Notes under the pieces: generated by a model
What the model was told of the DNA's origin: nothing
Databases searched by the model: none
What the model saw: the letters and a program-made list of their open reading frames with translations, nothing else
In this document: positions 1 through 7,701 of the stretch, one piece after another
How the letters are laid out: every line of letters starts with the position of its first letter
How positions within the stretch are numbered: position 1 is the first letter of the stretch
Translations under genes and position numbers: made by a program
Source: an uncultured Porphyromonadaceae bacterium
GTDB lineage: Bacteria; Bacteroidota; Bacteroidia; Bacteroidales; UBA11471
DNA: 18,543 bases
Assembly (NCBI GenBank): GCA_900542765.1
Contig: UQOX01000036.1
Location: 1-18,543, forward strand
Reading direction: 5' to 3'

Positions 1-24
1 AAAAGCAGAAAACTTCGTTTTCCT

Positions 25-56
25 TTTGTCTCTGCGCTCACCTTTCGCTATATTTG
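25..56 (+). promoter_or_regulatory. Bacteroidota-type promoter for dapB-lepB-wbqC
   Basis: A -33 element TTTG at 25-28 is followed, after 20 bp, by the -7 element TATATTTG at 49-56, which fits the Bacteroidota consensus TTTG-N19..21-TAnnTTTG. Transcription would start a few bases after 56, leaving a leader of roughly 60 nt before the dapB ATG at 122. No other promoter-like sequence is seen before lepB or the WbqC-like gene, so this probably drives all three. Confidence 0.75.
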
Positions 57-121
57 CAAAAATATAAGATAATGGGCTGAAAAGCCGATGATTTGTTTAT
101 GTTATAAAACACAAGACTGCA

Positions 122-835
122 ATGAAACTTGCACTGATAGGATATGGAAAGATGGGACACGCCATCGAGCAGATAGCCCGCAGCCGCGGACATGAAATCG
201 TGTCGATTATCGATGTGAACAACCCCGAGGAGTTTGAGTCGGAGGCTTTCCGCAGCGCCGATGTGGCCATCGAGTTTACGGCGCCGTCGGTGGCGCTCGG
301 CAACTACCGCAAGGCTTTTGCCGCCGGTGTGCCGGTCGTGTCGGGCACGACGGGCTGGCTCGAACATCTGCCCGAGGTGCAGGAGGCTTGTCGCAACGGG
401 CAGACATTTTTCTATGCCTCCAATTTCAGCCTCGGCGTGAACATCTTTTTTGCCCTCAACAAGTATCTGGCCCGTATCATGAACCAGTTCCCGGCCTATG
501 AGGTGAAGATGGAAGAGACGCACCACATACACAAGCTCGATGCGCCCAGCGGTACCGCCATCACGTTGGCCGAAGACATCATCGCCTGCCTCGACCGCAA
601 GACGGCGTGGGTCGAGGGACGCGAACCGGCCGAGGGTGAAATCGGTATCAAGGCCATACGCCGCGACGAGGTGCCCGGCATTCACACCATCTGCTACGAG
701 AGCGATGTCGACACCATCACCATCACCCACGATGCCAAGAGCCGCATGGGCTTTGCCCTCGGTGCTGTCGTGGCTGCCGAGTTTACTTGCGGCAAAAAAG
801 GTTTCCTCACCATGCAGGATATGCTCAAATTCTAA
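122..835 (+). CDS. dapB: 4-hydroxy-tetrahydrodipicolinate reductase
   Basis: DapB uses NAD(P)H to reduce hydroxy-tetrahydrodipicolinate to tetrahydrodipicolinate in the cytoplasm, in the diaminopimelate/lysine pathway that feeds cell-wall synthesis. The 237-residue protein starts with the dinucleotide-binding loop GYGKMG (residues 7-12). It has SGTTGW near residue 74, NFSLGVN near 101, and the family signature EETHHIHKLDAPSGTA at 131-146, which holds the paired histidines (134, 135) and the catalytic lysine (138). The length is slightly below that of many homologues (about 240-270) but the domain is complete. The ATG places the nucleotide-binding strand right at the N-terminus, as expected. 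lepB follows after 11 nt, so the two are probably co-transcribed; dapB next to lepB is a familiar Bacteroidales order. Confidence 0.96.
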   Translation: MKLALIGYGKMGHAIEQIARSRGHEIVSIIDVNNPEEFESEAFRSADVAIEFTAPSVALGNYRKAFAAGVPVVSGTTGWLEHLPEVQEACRNGQTFFYASNFSLGVNIFFALNKYLARIMNQFPAYEVKMEETHHIHKLDAPSGTAITLAEDIIACLDRKTAWVEGREPAEGEIGIKAIRRDEVPGIHTICYESDVDTITITHDAKSRMGFALGAVVAAEFTCGKKGFLTMQDMLKF

Positions 836-846
836 ATACGGTTGTT

Positions 847-2280
847 ATGTCTTTCTCATCACCTACGTTGAAAGAGCGGTTGCAGGCCGTGAAGAAGACC
901 CGCTGGATACGTTTCGGCGTGGCGGCCGTCCTTTTTATCCTTTTTGCGGTGTGGCTCGACAATTACTATATTTTGCCGTTGCTCATCGTCATGGCCGACA
1001 TCTATCTTACCCATTATGTGCCTTGGACGTTCTGGAAGCGGTCGAAAAACAAGACCGTGTTGCGTGTCATGGAGTGGGTCGATGCCATCGTGTATGCCTT
1101 GGTGGCAGTCTATCTTATCAATATTTTCCTTTTCCAGAATTATAAGATACCCACCTCTTCGCTCGAAAAATCGTTGCTCGTGGGCGATTACCTCTTTGTG
1201 AGCAAAGTCAGCTACGGGCCGCGCGTGCCCAACACGCCGCTCTCGTTCCCGCTCGTGCAGAACACCTTCCCGATACTCAACATCAAGTCCTATGTCGAGT
1301 GGCCGTCGTGGCCCTATCACCGGCTGGCCGGCCTTGGCGAGGTGAAACGGGGCGACATCGTCGTCTTTAATTTCCCGGCGGGCGACACGGTGGCCGTGCG
1401 GGTGCCCAATCCCGACTATTACACGCTGGTCCATTATGTGGGACGGGAGGCGTTGAAACACAACAAGGAGCAGTTTGGGGAGATTGTCTATCGACCCGTC
1501 GACCGGCGCGAGAACTATGTGAAGCGTTGCATCGGCATGCCGGGCGACACGTTCGAGATACGCGACAATCAGGTCTATGTCGATGGCCGAGCCATCGAGA
1601 ATCCCCGCAACATACAGTTCAATTACTTTGTGATGCTGCAACCCGGCTACCGTTTTGTCGAGAAGCAGTTCAGGGAGTTGGGCGTGAGTGCCGATGACCG
1701 CCGTTTGGTATCGGCCGATCGCGGCTGGTATAACGATTTGCAGGCATTGGGCTTTTATCCCGATTCCGACGGTACGTTTCCCACCATTTATCACATGCCG
1801 CTTACGCCCGAAGCCCTGGCGCGGGTGAAGAAATATCCCTATGTGTCGAAGATTGTGCAGGAGCCGGGTGTCTATGGCGGAGAGGCTTATCCGCTGGGGT
1901 ATGGCAAGGGGTGGACGCGAGCCGATTTCGGCCCGCTGTGGATTCCCCGTCGCGGCGATACCATACGGCTGACGGCAGAGAATTATCCGCTCTATGAACG
2001 GGCAATCCGAGACCACGAGGGCAATCGTCTCGAACGGCGTGACGGCCGCATCTTCATCAACGGAGAGGAGACCGATACCTATTGCTTCAAGATGGACTAT
2101 TACATGATGTTGGGTGATAATCGCGACAACTCGGCCGACAGCCGTTTCTGGGGGCTTGTGCCCGAAGACCATATCGTGGGCAAGCCGCTATTTGTGTGGT
2201 TGTCGATAGATAAAGACCGCAGCTGGTTCGACGGACATATCCGTTGGAACCGCCTCTTCCGTCCTGTTTCGTCGTTGTAG
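847..2280 (+). CDS. lepB: Signal peptidase I, long Bacteroidota form
   Basis: Signal peptidase I (family S26) cleaves signal peptides from exported proteins at the outer face of the inner membrane. Three hydrophobic segments lie near residues 22-37, 40-58 and 79-97. Next comes the catalytic-serine box IPTSSLEKSLLVGDY (Ser105), with Leu where E. coli has Met, as I recall for other Bacteroidetes enzymes. The general-base box YVKRCIGMPGD carries Lys226, and the C-terminal box GDNRDNSADSR is at 423-433. At 477 residues it is much longer than E. coli LepB (324); the extra length lies mainly between the lysine box and the last box, a Bacteroidota trait. I chose the ATG at 847 because it clears the dapB stop by 11 nt; an in-frame upstream ATG at 787 would sit inside dapB. 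Confidence 0.93.
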   Translation: MSFSSPTLKERLQAVKKTRWIRFGVAAVLFILFAVWLDNYYILPLLIVMADIYLTHYVPWTFWKRSKNKTVLRVMEWVDAIVYALVAVYLINIFLFQNYKIPTSSLEKSLLVGDYLFVSKVSYGPRVPNTPLSFPLVQNTFPILNIKSYVEWPSWPYHRLAGLGEVKRGDIVVFNFPAGDTVAVRVPNPDYYTLVHYVGREALKHNKEQFGEIVYRPVDRRENYVKRCIGMPGDTFEIRDNQVYVDGRAIENPRNIQFNYFVMLQPGYRFVEKQFRELGVSADDRRLVSADRGWYNDLQALGFYPDSDGTFPTIYHMPLTPEALARVKKYPYVSKIVQEPGVYGGEAYPLGYGKGWTRADFGPLWIPRRGDTIRLTAENYPLYERAIRDHEGNRLERRDGRIFINGEETDTYCFKMDYYMMLGDNRDNSADSRFWGLVPEDHIVGKPLFVWLSIDKDRSWFDGHIRWNRLFRPVSSL

Positions 2281-2283
2281 TCC

Positions 2284-2907
2284 ATGTCTGTCGTTTATCT
2301 TTCCACGGCCTATTTGGCTCCTGTCGCCTATTATCGGGCCTTGTGCCGCTACGACAGGGCGGTGGTCGAGGCGTGGAGCCATTATGTGAAGCAGTCCTAC
2401 CGCAACCGTTGCACCATCATGTCGGCAGGTGGGGAGTTGTCGCTCTCCATTCCGGTGGAGCGTACGCGTCCCGGCAAGCCTTTTACCCGGGACATGCGCA
2501 TCTCGACGCATGATAACTGGCAGCATATCCATTGGAATGCCATCGCATCGGCCTATGGTTCGTCGCCATTTTTCGAGTATTATCGCGACGATCTTTTCCC
2601 CTTTTACGAGAAGTCGCAGGCGGGGCGTTTCCTGCTCGATTACAATCGCGAACTGCAAGAGACGGTGTGCCGCCTGCTGGGTATTTCGCCCGACGTCTCA
2701 TACAGCGACTCATATCTCTCGCCGGGTGACGATACCGACGATTTGCGCGATGCCATCAACCCGAAACGCCCTCCCGTCGAAGCGCTCCTGCCGCGTCCGT
2801 ATTATCAGGTTTTTTCGATGAAATGGGGCTTTTCGCCCAATCTTTCGATTATCGATTTATTGTTTAACATGGGGAATGAGTCGCTTCTTGTGCTCTATGA
2901 CCGCTGA
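2284..2907 (+). CDS. WbqC-like family protein
   Basis: This 207-residue protein resembles the WbqC-like family (Pfam PF08889), found in many bacteria and sometimes in O-antigen loci, whose biochemical role is not established. Visible family-like features are the N-terminal strand VVYLSTAYLAPVAYY, the SIPVE segment followed by a DMRIS/DNWQHIHWNAIASAYGSSPFFEYY stretch (in two parts, residues about 68-97), and a late aromatic KWGFSPNLSIIDLLFNMG end. The HW..I..AY..SPFF..Y pattern is the strongest recognition point. The start lies 3 nt after the lepB stop, so it is the last gene of the dapB-lepB unit. It is soluble in appearance, with no signal peptide. A link to surface polysaccharide is only suggested by the family name. 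Confidence 0.8.
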   Translation: MSVVYLSTAYLAPVAYYRALCRYDRAVVEAWSHYVKQSYRNRCTIMSAGGELSLSIPVERTRPGKPFTRDMRISTHDNWQHIHWNAIASAYGSSPFFEYYRDDLFPFYEKSQAGRFLLDYNRELQETVCRLLGISPDVSYSDSYLSPGDDTDDLRDAINPKRPPVEALLPRPYYQVFSMKWGFSPNLSIIDLLFNMGNESLLVLYDR

Positions 2908-2924
2908 TGTCGACTCCCTTTTCG

Positions 2925-2969
2925 AAAACGACGGCGGGCAGAGAACAAATCTCTGCCGCCGTCGTTTTT
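2925..2969. terminator. Bidirectional hairpin terminator between wbqC-like gene and rnc
   Basis: The arms are about 20 and 19 nt (AAAACGACGGCGGG... against ...CCGCCGTCGTTTT), with one bulged G and the 5-nt loop ACAAA. A T run ends the + side and, read on the - strand, the A-rich left arm gives a T run for rnc. It starts 17 nt after the WbqC-like stop and its right end overlaps the rnc stop codon, so it very probably ends both convergent transcripts. Confidence 0.88.
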
Positions 2970-3774
2970 ACTTCTCTTTCCCGTTTTCGTCGGTTGCCGC
3001 TTTCTGTGGCGTGCCCTGGTAGAGAATGGCCCGCAAGAAGTCTTTGTCTTGGTGCAACTGTTTCAGAATCTGTTGTGAGGCTTTCTGTTGGGCTTCTTTC
3101 TTGGAATATCCCGTGGCCGGATTTCCTTCGACGTGTCCCGCAATGGCCCGCACGGTGAAGAGGGGGTTGTTGTTTTCGTCGAAAGAGGAACTTTCGAGTT
3201 TCCAGTCGACCTCGACGCGGTGACGCTGTCCCCACTCGACGAGTTTCGATTTGAAATTGATGTCGGTCTGGGTGACCTGTTTGAGGTCGATGTGGCGGGC
3301 GAAGATGCGTTCGGCGATGAATCGGCGGCAGAATTTGAAGCCTTGGTCGAGGTAGATGGCTCCGATGAGGGCCTCAAAGGCATTGCCGTAGATGTAGTTG
3401 TTGTGTGAGGTGTACTGTATGTCGGTCTGCACCAACTTGTCGAGCCCCATTTCCTCGGCGATGCGGTTGAGATTTTCCCGGCGTATGATGCGGGAACGGG
3501 CATTGGAGAGGAATCCTTCTCGGTTTTCGGGGAAGGCGTGGTACAAGATGTCGGCCGTGACGAGCGTGAAGACGGCATCGCCCAGGAATTCGAGCCGCTC
3601 GTTGTTGATTTTGCGGCCGTTTTCGTCGGCCACGGTGGCCGAGCGGTGGGTGAGTGCCTGCTGGTAGAGCTCGATGCGGCGGGGATAGAAACCCAATAGT
3701 CGGTAAAAAGACGAATAAGGCTCCTTATGTCGTGACATAAAGAGCCTTACGGAAAAGATGATCTTCTCAAACAC
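2968..3774 (-). CDS. rnc: Ribonuclease III
   Basis: RNase III cuts double-stranded RNA, including rRNA precursors. The 268-residue protein carries the signature NERLEFLGDAV at residues 58-68, with the metal-binding Glu62 and Asp66. A second acidic box, FEALIGAIYLD, is near 133-143. The double-stranded-RNA-binding domain begins at FKSKLVEWGQ and ends with GYSKKEAQQKASQQIL, the lysine-rich contact helix. The start MFEKIIFSVRLF matches the N-terminal extension of Bacteroidales homologues better than the alternative Met13. It begins 6 nt after the fabF stop, so it belongs to the acpP-fabF-rnc transcript. Its stop codon merges with the terminator hairpin. Confidence 0.96.
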   Translation of the reverse strand: MFEKIIFSVRLFMSRHKEPYSSFYRLLGFYPRRIELYQQALTHRSATVADENGRKINNERLEFLGDAVFTLVTADILYHAFPENREGFLSNARSRIIRRENLNRIAEEMGLDKLVQTDIQYTSHNNYIYGNAFEALIGAIYLDQGFKFCRRFIAERIFARHIDLKQVTQTDINFKSKLVEWGQRHRVEVDWKLESSSFDENNNPLFTVRAIAGHVEGNPATGYSKKEAQQKASQQILKQLHQDKDFLRAILYQGTPQKAATDENGKEK

Positions 3775-3780
3775 GATTTC

Positions 3781-5037
3781 TTACTTCGAGAATTTTTTCA
3801 CAATGAGACTGGCGTTGTGGCCACCGAATCCAAACGTGTTGGAGAGGGCTACATTGATGGTTCTCTTTTGTGCTTTGTTGAATGTGAAGTTGAGTTTGTA
3901 GTCGATTTCAGGATCTTCATCGCCTTCGGTGAAGTTGATGGTCGGGGGCACGATGTCGTTCTCGATGGCTTTCACGCATATCATCGCTTCGGTGGCGCCG
4001 GCAGCACCGAGGAGGTGTCCGGTCATCGATTTGGTGGAGCTGATGTTGAGCTCGTAGGCGTGATCGCCGAAAACTTGCTTGATGGCTTTTGCCTCGGAGA
4101 TGTCACCTACCGGAGTCGAGGTACCGTGCACGTTGATGTAGTCGACCTCTTCGGGTTTGATGTGGGCGTCGGCCAAGGCGTTTTCCATCACCAGTTTGGC
4201 ACCCAGTCCTTCGGGGTGGGTGGCGGTGAGGTGGTAAGCGTCGGCCGAGAGACCGCCGCCAATGACTTCGGCGTAGATTTTGGCTCCGCGGGCCAAGGCG
4301 TGTTCGAGCTCTTCGAGCACGAGGCAGGCGGCTCCTTCACCCATGACAAATCCGTCGCGGCTGGCGCTGAACGGACGGCTGGCGTGTTCGGGGTCATCGT
4401 TGCGGGTCGAGAGGGCGTGCATGGCGTTGAATCCGCCTACACCGGCTACCGAAACGGGGGCTTCGGCTCCTCCGGAGAGAATCATGTCGGCCATACCCAG
4501 ACGCACATAGTTGAAGGCGTCGATGAGCGCGTTGGTCGACGAGGCGCAAGCCGATACGGTGGCGAAGTTGGGACCGTGGAAACCGTAAATCATCGAGATT
4601 TGGCCGGCAGCGATGTCGGCAATCATCTTGGGAATGAAGAACGGATTGAATTTCGGCCCTTTCTCGGCGTCGTAACTGCGCATTTCGTCTTCGAAAGTGC
4701 GGATACCTCCGATGCCCGACGTGTAGATGACGCCAACCCGGTTTTTGTTTATTTTCTCCAAGTCGACGCCCGAGTCTTCGATGGCTTCCTTGGCCGAGGC
4801 TACGGCCAGTTGAGCATAACGGTCGAATTTGCGAGCCTCTTTTTTGTCGAGGTATTTGGTGGGATCGAACCCTTTGACTTCACAGGCAAATTGCGTCTTG
4901 AAGAGTGACGCATCAAAATGAGTAATAGGCCCGGCACCACTTACTCCATTTATAAGGGCATTCCACGTCTCTTCGACGCCGATGCCCAATGGGGTAACTG
5001 CTCCGAGGCCTGTTACTACGACTCTTTTTAATTCCAT
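3781..5037 (-). CDS. fabF: Beta-ketoacyl-[ACP] synthase II
   Basis: FabF condenses malonyl-ACP with a growing acyl-ACP in type II fatty-acid synthesis. The 418-residue protein has the complete Cys-His-His set: Cys164 in TVSACASSTNAL, His304 in NVHGTSTPVGD and His341 in SMTGHLLGAAG. A glycine-rich C-terminal loop NTFGFGGHNASL closes the fold. Length is normal for KAS II (about 410-420), and the three residues together rule out the Cys-His-Asn KAS III type. It lies between acpP (22 nt upstream) and rnc (6 nt downstream) on the same strand; the carrier protein is its direct substrate partner. Confidence 0.97.
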   Translation of the reverse strand: MELKRVVVTGLGAVTPLGIGVEETWNALINGVSGAGPITHFDASLFKTQFACEVKGFDPTKYLDKKEARKFDRYAQLAVASAKEAIEDSGVDLEKINKNRVGVIYTSGIGGIRTFEDEMRSYDAEKGPKFNPFFIPKMIADIAAGQISMIYGFHGPNFATVSACASSTNALIDAFNYVRLGMADMILSGGAEAPVSVAGVGGFNAMHALSTRNDDPEHASRPFSASRDGFVMGEGAACLVLEELEHALARGAKIYAEVIGGGLSADAYHLTATHPEGLGAKLVMENALADAHIKPEEVDYINVHGTSTPVGDISEAKAIKQVFGDHAYELNISSTKSMTGHLLGAAGATEAMICVKAIENDIVPPTINFTEGDEDPEIDYKLNFTFNKAQKRTINVALSNTFGFGGHNASLIVKKFSK

Positions 5038-5059
5038 AAGGTGTTAAGAGGGGTCGTTT

Positions 5060-5296
5060 TTACTTTGCGTTAGCTTCGATGTAAGATACAGCGTCGCCTA
5101 CGGTCGTGATTTTTTCAGCTTGATCGTCGGGAATGGTAACATCGAATTCTTTTTCGAATTCCATAATCAACTCAACCGTGTCGAGAGAATCGGCACCCAG
5201 GTCGTTGGTGAAGCTGGCTTCGTTGGTTACTTCAGATTCTTCGACACCCAGTTTGTCGACGATGATAGCTTTAACTCTTGATGCAATTTCAGACAT
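5060..5296 (-). CDS. acpP: Acyl carrier protein
   Basis: This 78-residue acidic protein carries the acyl chain on a phosphopantetheine arm during fatty-acid synthesis. The attachment motif [10 protein letters not shown] is intact, with Ser37 as the modified residue, followed by the acidic recognition helix [16 protein letters not shown]. Length and helix pattern are those of standard AcpP. It is the first gene of acpP-fabF-rnc. This is the genuine fatty-acid carrier of the window, in contrast to the serine-less paralogue encoded at 5523-5786. Confidence 0.97.
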   Translation of the reverse strand: MSEIASRVKAIIVDKLGVEESEVTNEASFTNDLGADSLDTVELIMEFEKEFDVTIPDDQAEKITTVGDAVSYIEANAK

Positions 5297-5349
5297 AACT
5301 TCCAGTTTTTAGTTAGTGAATTAGTTGGTCTAATTGTTATTTTGCGAGG

Positions 5350-5357
5350 CAAAGAAA
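5350..5357 (-). promoter_or_regulatory. Possible -7 element for acpP-fabF-rnc
   Basis: On the - strand this reads TTTCTTTG, one base off TAnnTTTG, and would give a leader of about 45 nt before the acpP start. A-rich sequence lies upstream, but no TTTG sits at the ideal 19-21 bp distance (the nearest gap is 16 bp). The 226-bp gap 5297-5522 must contain the acpP promoter, but this assignment is weak. Nothing else is recognised in that gap. Confidence 0.3.
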
Positions 5358-5522
5358 CGGCTTTTTCTCCAAACAAAAAAATATTTTGCGCAGAAAGTTG
5401 CATATTCTTGCACACTCGACCGTCTTTTGTGCAATAAATACCCCCGTTTTGGCTATTTGAAAATGACAGTTTTTCTAAAATCTGTTGCAAGAGGCCAAAT
5501 TTTCTTGAATGGCATATTCCTG

Positions 5523-5786
5523 CTATCGGGGGTGGATATAGGCCATGAGTTCGCCTACCGTGCTGTCGGGCGTCAGGGGCGCGTCAGTGCCCAGGAACGG
5601 CAGCGTGAGGGGGGCGAATGTGGGGGCGTCGCTGGCTGTATCCAGTTCTTCTTCGAGGGCGAGAAGCAATTCTTCGATGTCGACTTCGTCGAGACCCAGG
5701 TCGCCGAGGGAGCGGTCGTCGGTCAGTTGCGAGATGTCGATGCCGAGATGGTCGGCTAAGATGCTTTTGAGGTTGTCGGTGTGCAT
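5523..5786 (-). CDS. Acyl-carrier-protein-like protein lacking the phosphopantetheine serine
   Basis: The 87-residue product has an ACP-like outline: a first helix NLKSILADHLGID, the loop ISQLTDDRSLGDLG, a second acidic helix VDIEELLLALEEELD, and a final short helix STVGELMAYI. Where carrier proteins have D-S-L this one reads LDEVD, so Glu34 stands at the serine position and no phosphopantetheine arm can be attached there. A proline-rich linker of about 25 residues replaces the usual short loop before the last helix. The ATG lies 8 nt after the pdxB stop, so the two are probably one transcript. It may be a structural or regulatory relic of a carrier protein, or a protein that only mimics the fold; its function is unknown. 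The gene call rests on the ACP-like pattern and tight spacing. Confidence 0.72.
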   Translation of the reverse strand: MHTDNLKSILADHLGIDISQLTDDRSLGDLGLDEVDIEELLLALEEELDTASDAPTFAPLTLPFLGTDAPLTPDSTVGELMAYIHPR

Positions 5787-5794
5787 GGTGGATA

Positions 5795-6922
5795 TTACAG
5801 TGAAGGTTGTGCGGGTGAGGTGGCAAAACCCCAGTTCTCGAACCGCCGTGCCAAGGCGGGTGGGGTGAGGGTGTAGGCGCCGAATTCCCGGCGCAGGGGG
5901 TAGTTGCCGCGTAACTGTTCGAAGGTGTCGGGGCGACTCTTCAAGGCGGCGCTGTCGGTCATCGGGTCGTATGTCGCCCACACGGCACGGGCGGTGTCGT
6001 CGTCTTCCCCCGTCAATGTGATGAGCGGGCGGGCCGGTGCCGGGGGGACGATGGCCGACAGGTCGATGGCCACGCCGAGTCGGGTGGCGACGGCGGCGAC
6101 CATGGCCCGGGTGGCATTGGCTTTCCCGTCGGCCGAATATCCGGCGATGTGCGGAGTGGCGATGAAGGCTTTTTGCAGCAGCTCGGCGGAGATGTGCGGC
6201 TCCCCTTCCCAACAGTCGATGATCATGTCGCTTACGGTGCCGTTGCGGTAAGCGTCGAGCAGGCACTGTTCGTCGACGACACCGCCGCGGGCGGCGTTGA
6301 TGATGACGGGGCGGCGTCGCAATCCGGCGAAAAACGCGCTGTCGGCCAGGTGGTAGGTGGGGTGGTTCCCTTCCCGGGTGAGCGGGGTGTGGAAGGTGAT
6401 GTAGTCGCACCGGTCGGCTATCTCGTCGAGGGCGACGAAGTTCTCGTTGCCTTCTTTCTCGGCGCGGGGCGGGTCGTTGAGGAGTACCTGCATGCCCAGC
6501 CGCCGGCAGTGGGTCTCGACCTGCCGGCCCACATGGCCCACGCCCACGATGCCGATGGATTGTGACGAGAGGTCGATGCCTCTTCGGGCGGCGTGCCGCA
6601 GCAGCGAGGCGGTGATGTACTGGGCGACCGAGGCGGCGTTGCACCCCGGCGCGTTGAGCCACTCGATGCCTTGGCGGCGGCAATAATCGGCATCGATGTG
6701 GTCGTAACCGATGGTGGCTGTGCCGATGAAGCGGCAGCGACTCCCGTCGAGCAGGTCGGCGTTGCAACGGGTGCGGGTGCGGACAATCAGCACGTCGGCA
6801 TCATGCACGGCCGTGCGGTCGATGTCGGCCGGTGCGAGGTAGCGCACATCGGCATACGGCTCCAAGATGCCGCGGATAAATGGTATTTTGTCGTCGATGA
6901 CGATGACTTTTCTTCCTTTCAT
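5795..6922 (-). CDS. pdxB: Erythronate-4-phosphate dehydrogenase
   Basis: PdxB oxidises 4-phosphoerythronate, the second step of the DXP-dependent route to pyridoxal phosphate (vitamin B6), in the cytoplasm. The 375-residue protein belongs to the D-2-hydroxyacid dehydrogenases. PdxB-like features are the N-terminal VIDDKIPFIRG, the FIGTATIGYDHID segment and WLNAPGCNAASVAQYI. The NAD-binding loop GVGHVG is near residue 127, the substrate-arginine box NAARGGVVDE follows, and the catalytic-histidine segment is TPHIAGYS. Length matches E. coli PdxB (378). I chose the Met at 6922 because the upstream in-frame Met (6955) falls within the -7 promoter element. A small ACP-like gene follows after 8 nt. 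Confidence 0.94.
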   Translation of the reverse strand: MKGRKVIVIDDKIPFIRGILEPYADVRYLAPADIDRTAVHDADVLIVRTRTRCNADLLDGSRCRFIGTATIGYDHIDADYCRRQGIEWLNAPGCNAASVAQYITASLLRHAARRGIDLSSQSIGIVGVGHVGRQVETHCRRLGMQVLLNDPPRAEKEGNENFVALDEIADRCDYITFHTPLTREGNHPTYHLADSAFFAGLRRRPVIINAARGGVVDEQCLLDAYRNGTVSDMIIDCWEGEPHISAELLQKAFIATPHIAGYSADGKANATRAMVAAVATRLGVAIDLSAIVPPAPARPLITLTGEDDDTARAVWATYDPMTDSAALKSRPDTFEQLRGNYPLRREFGAYTLTPPALARRFENWGFATSPAQPSL

Positions 6923-6952
6923 GACAAGCAGGTTTGTTTTGACACTCCGCCA

Positions 6953-6960
6953 CAAAGATA
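6953..6960 (-). promoter_or_regulatory. -7 element for pdxB
   Basis: On the - strand this reads TATCTTTG, a full match to TAnnTTTG. Transcription would begin about 10-15 nt later, leaving a short leader before the ATG at 6922. No TTTG is found 19-21 bp upstream, so the -33 half is degenerate. It faces away from the promoter at 7022-7053. Confidence 0.6.
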
Positions 6961-7021
6961 AGATTTGCGAAGAGGATTTCCGGCGTCGAAGAAAGCAAAA
7001 ATGAAATTATTTACTTTAAGA

Positions 7022-7053
7022 ATTGACAAATTCATAAAGTATGCGTAAGTTTG
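7022..7053 (+). promoter_or_regulatory. Promoter for the LPS cluster, fixing the DUF4254 start
   Basis: ATTG at 7022-7025 (three of four bases of TTTG) is separated by 20 bp from TAAGTTTG at 7046-7053. An ATG at 7041 would lie inside this promoter and could not be transcribed from it, so the gene more likely starts at 7089. Confidence 0.65.
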
Positions 7054-7088
7054 TCCCTTATTCCGGAATCTTAAATTATCATACATCT

Positions 7089-7697
7089 ATGATGACATTC
7101 AGCGAGAAGAGCAATCACATCTTTTGGAACGCTACACAAGACTATCATAAGCACGATGATGTCGATGCCCCGATGATCAATCCTTTTCCCGAGAACACCA
7201 TCGAATATGACCTCTACCACAAAAATTGGATTGATGCCGTGCAGTGGCATCTCGAAGATATTGTGCGCGACCCCGAGATCGACCCCGTGAAGGCGTTGGC
7301 CATCAAACGCCGCATCGACAAGTCGAACCAGGACCGCACCGACCTGGTGGAGCGCATCGACAGCTATTTCCTCGGGAAATATGCCGACGTGAAACCCTTG
7401 CCCGATGCGGTGATCAACACCGAGAGCCCGGCTTGGGCCATCGACCGCCTGTCGATACTGGCGTTGAAAATCTACCACATGCAGCAGGAGGTGGAGCGTC
7501 GCGATGCTTCGCCCGACCACATCGAGCGTTGCCGGGCCAAACTGGGGGTTCTTCTCGAACAGCGCACCGACCTCTCGTCGGCCATCGACCAGTTGCTGGA
7601 CGACATCGAGCAGGGTCGCCGTTATATGAAGGTCTACCGCCAGATGAAAATGTACAATGACCCGTCGTTGAATCCGGTCTTGTATAATCAGAAATAA
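7089..7697 (+). CDS. DUF4254 domain protein of the LPS cluster
   Basis: The 202-residue soluble, mostly helical protein matches the DUF4254 family, common in Bacteroidota and of unknown function. Recognisable segments are DYHKHDDVDAP, YDLYHKNWIDAVQWHLEDI, IKRRIDKSNQDRTDLVE, INTESPAWAIDRLSILALK and the end KVYRQMKMYNDPSLNPVLY. I know this family chiefly from genes beside lipopolysaccharide glycosyltransferases, which matches its position here: a GT90 remnant follows after 4 nt and then a GT9 enzyme. No signal peptide or membrane segment is visible. The start at 7089 (another Met follows at 7092) is preferred over an in-frame ATG at 7041 because the latter is inside the promoter. The role is probably in surface glycan assembly, by context only. 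Confidence 0.88.
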   Translation: MMTFSEKSNHIFWNATQDYHKHDDVDAPMINPFPENTIEYDLYHKNWIDAVQWHLEDIVRDPEIDPVKALAIKRRIDKSNQDRTDLVERIDSYFLGKYADVKPLPDAVINTESPAWAIDRLSILALKIYHMQQEVERRDASPDHIERCRAKLGVLLEQRTDLSSAIDQLLDDIEQGRRYMKVYRQMKMYNDPSLNPVLYNQK

Positions 7698-7701
7698 CAG
7701 A

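Noticed and set aside
1141..1200. Loss of the Met after the catalytic serine of signal peptidase I (Ser-Leu instead of Ser-Met)
   Set aside because: As far as I recall, Leu at this place is usual in Bacteroidetes signal peptidases, so it is not an anomaly.
3817..4908. A 363-codon + strand frame opposite fabF
   Set aside because: fabF is complete with its Cys-His-His set; the opposite frame is Gly/Val/Phe-rich and without motifs.
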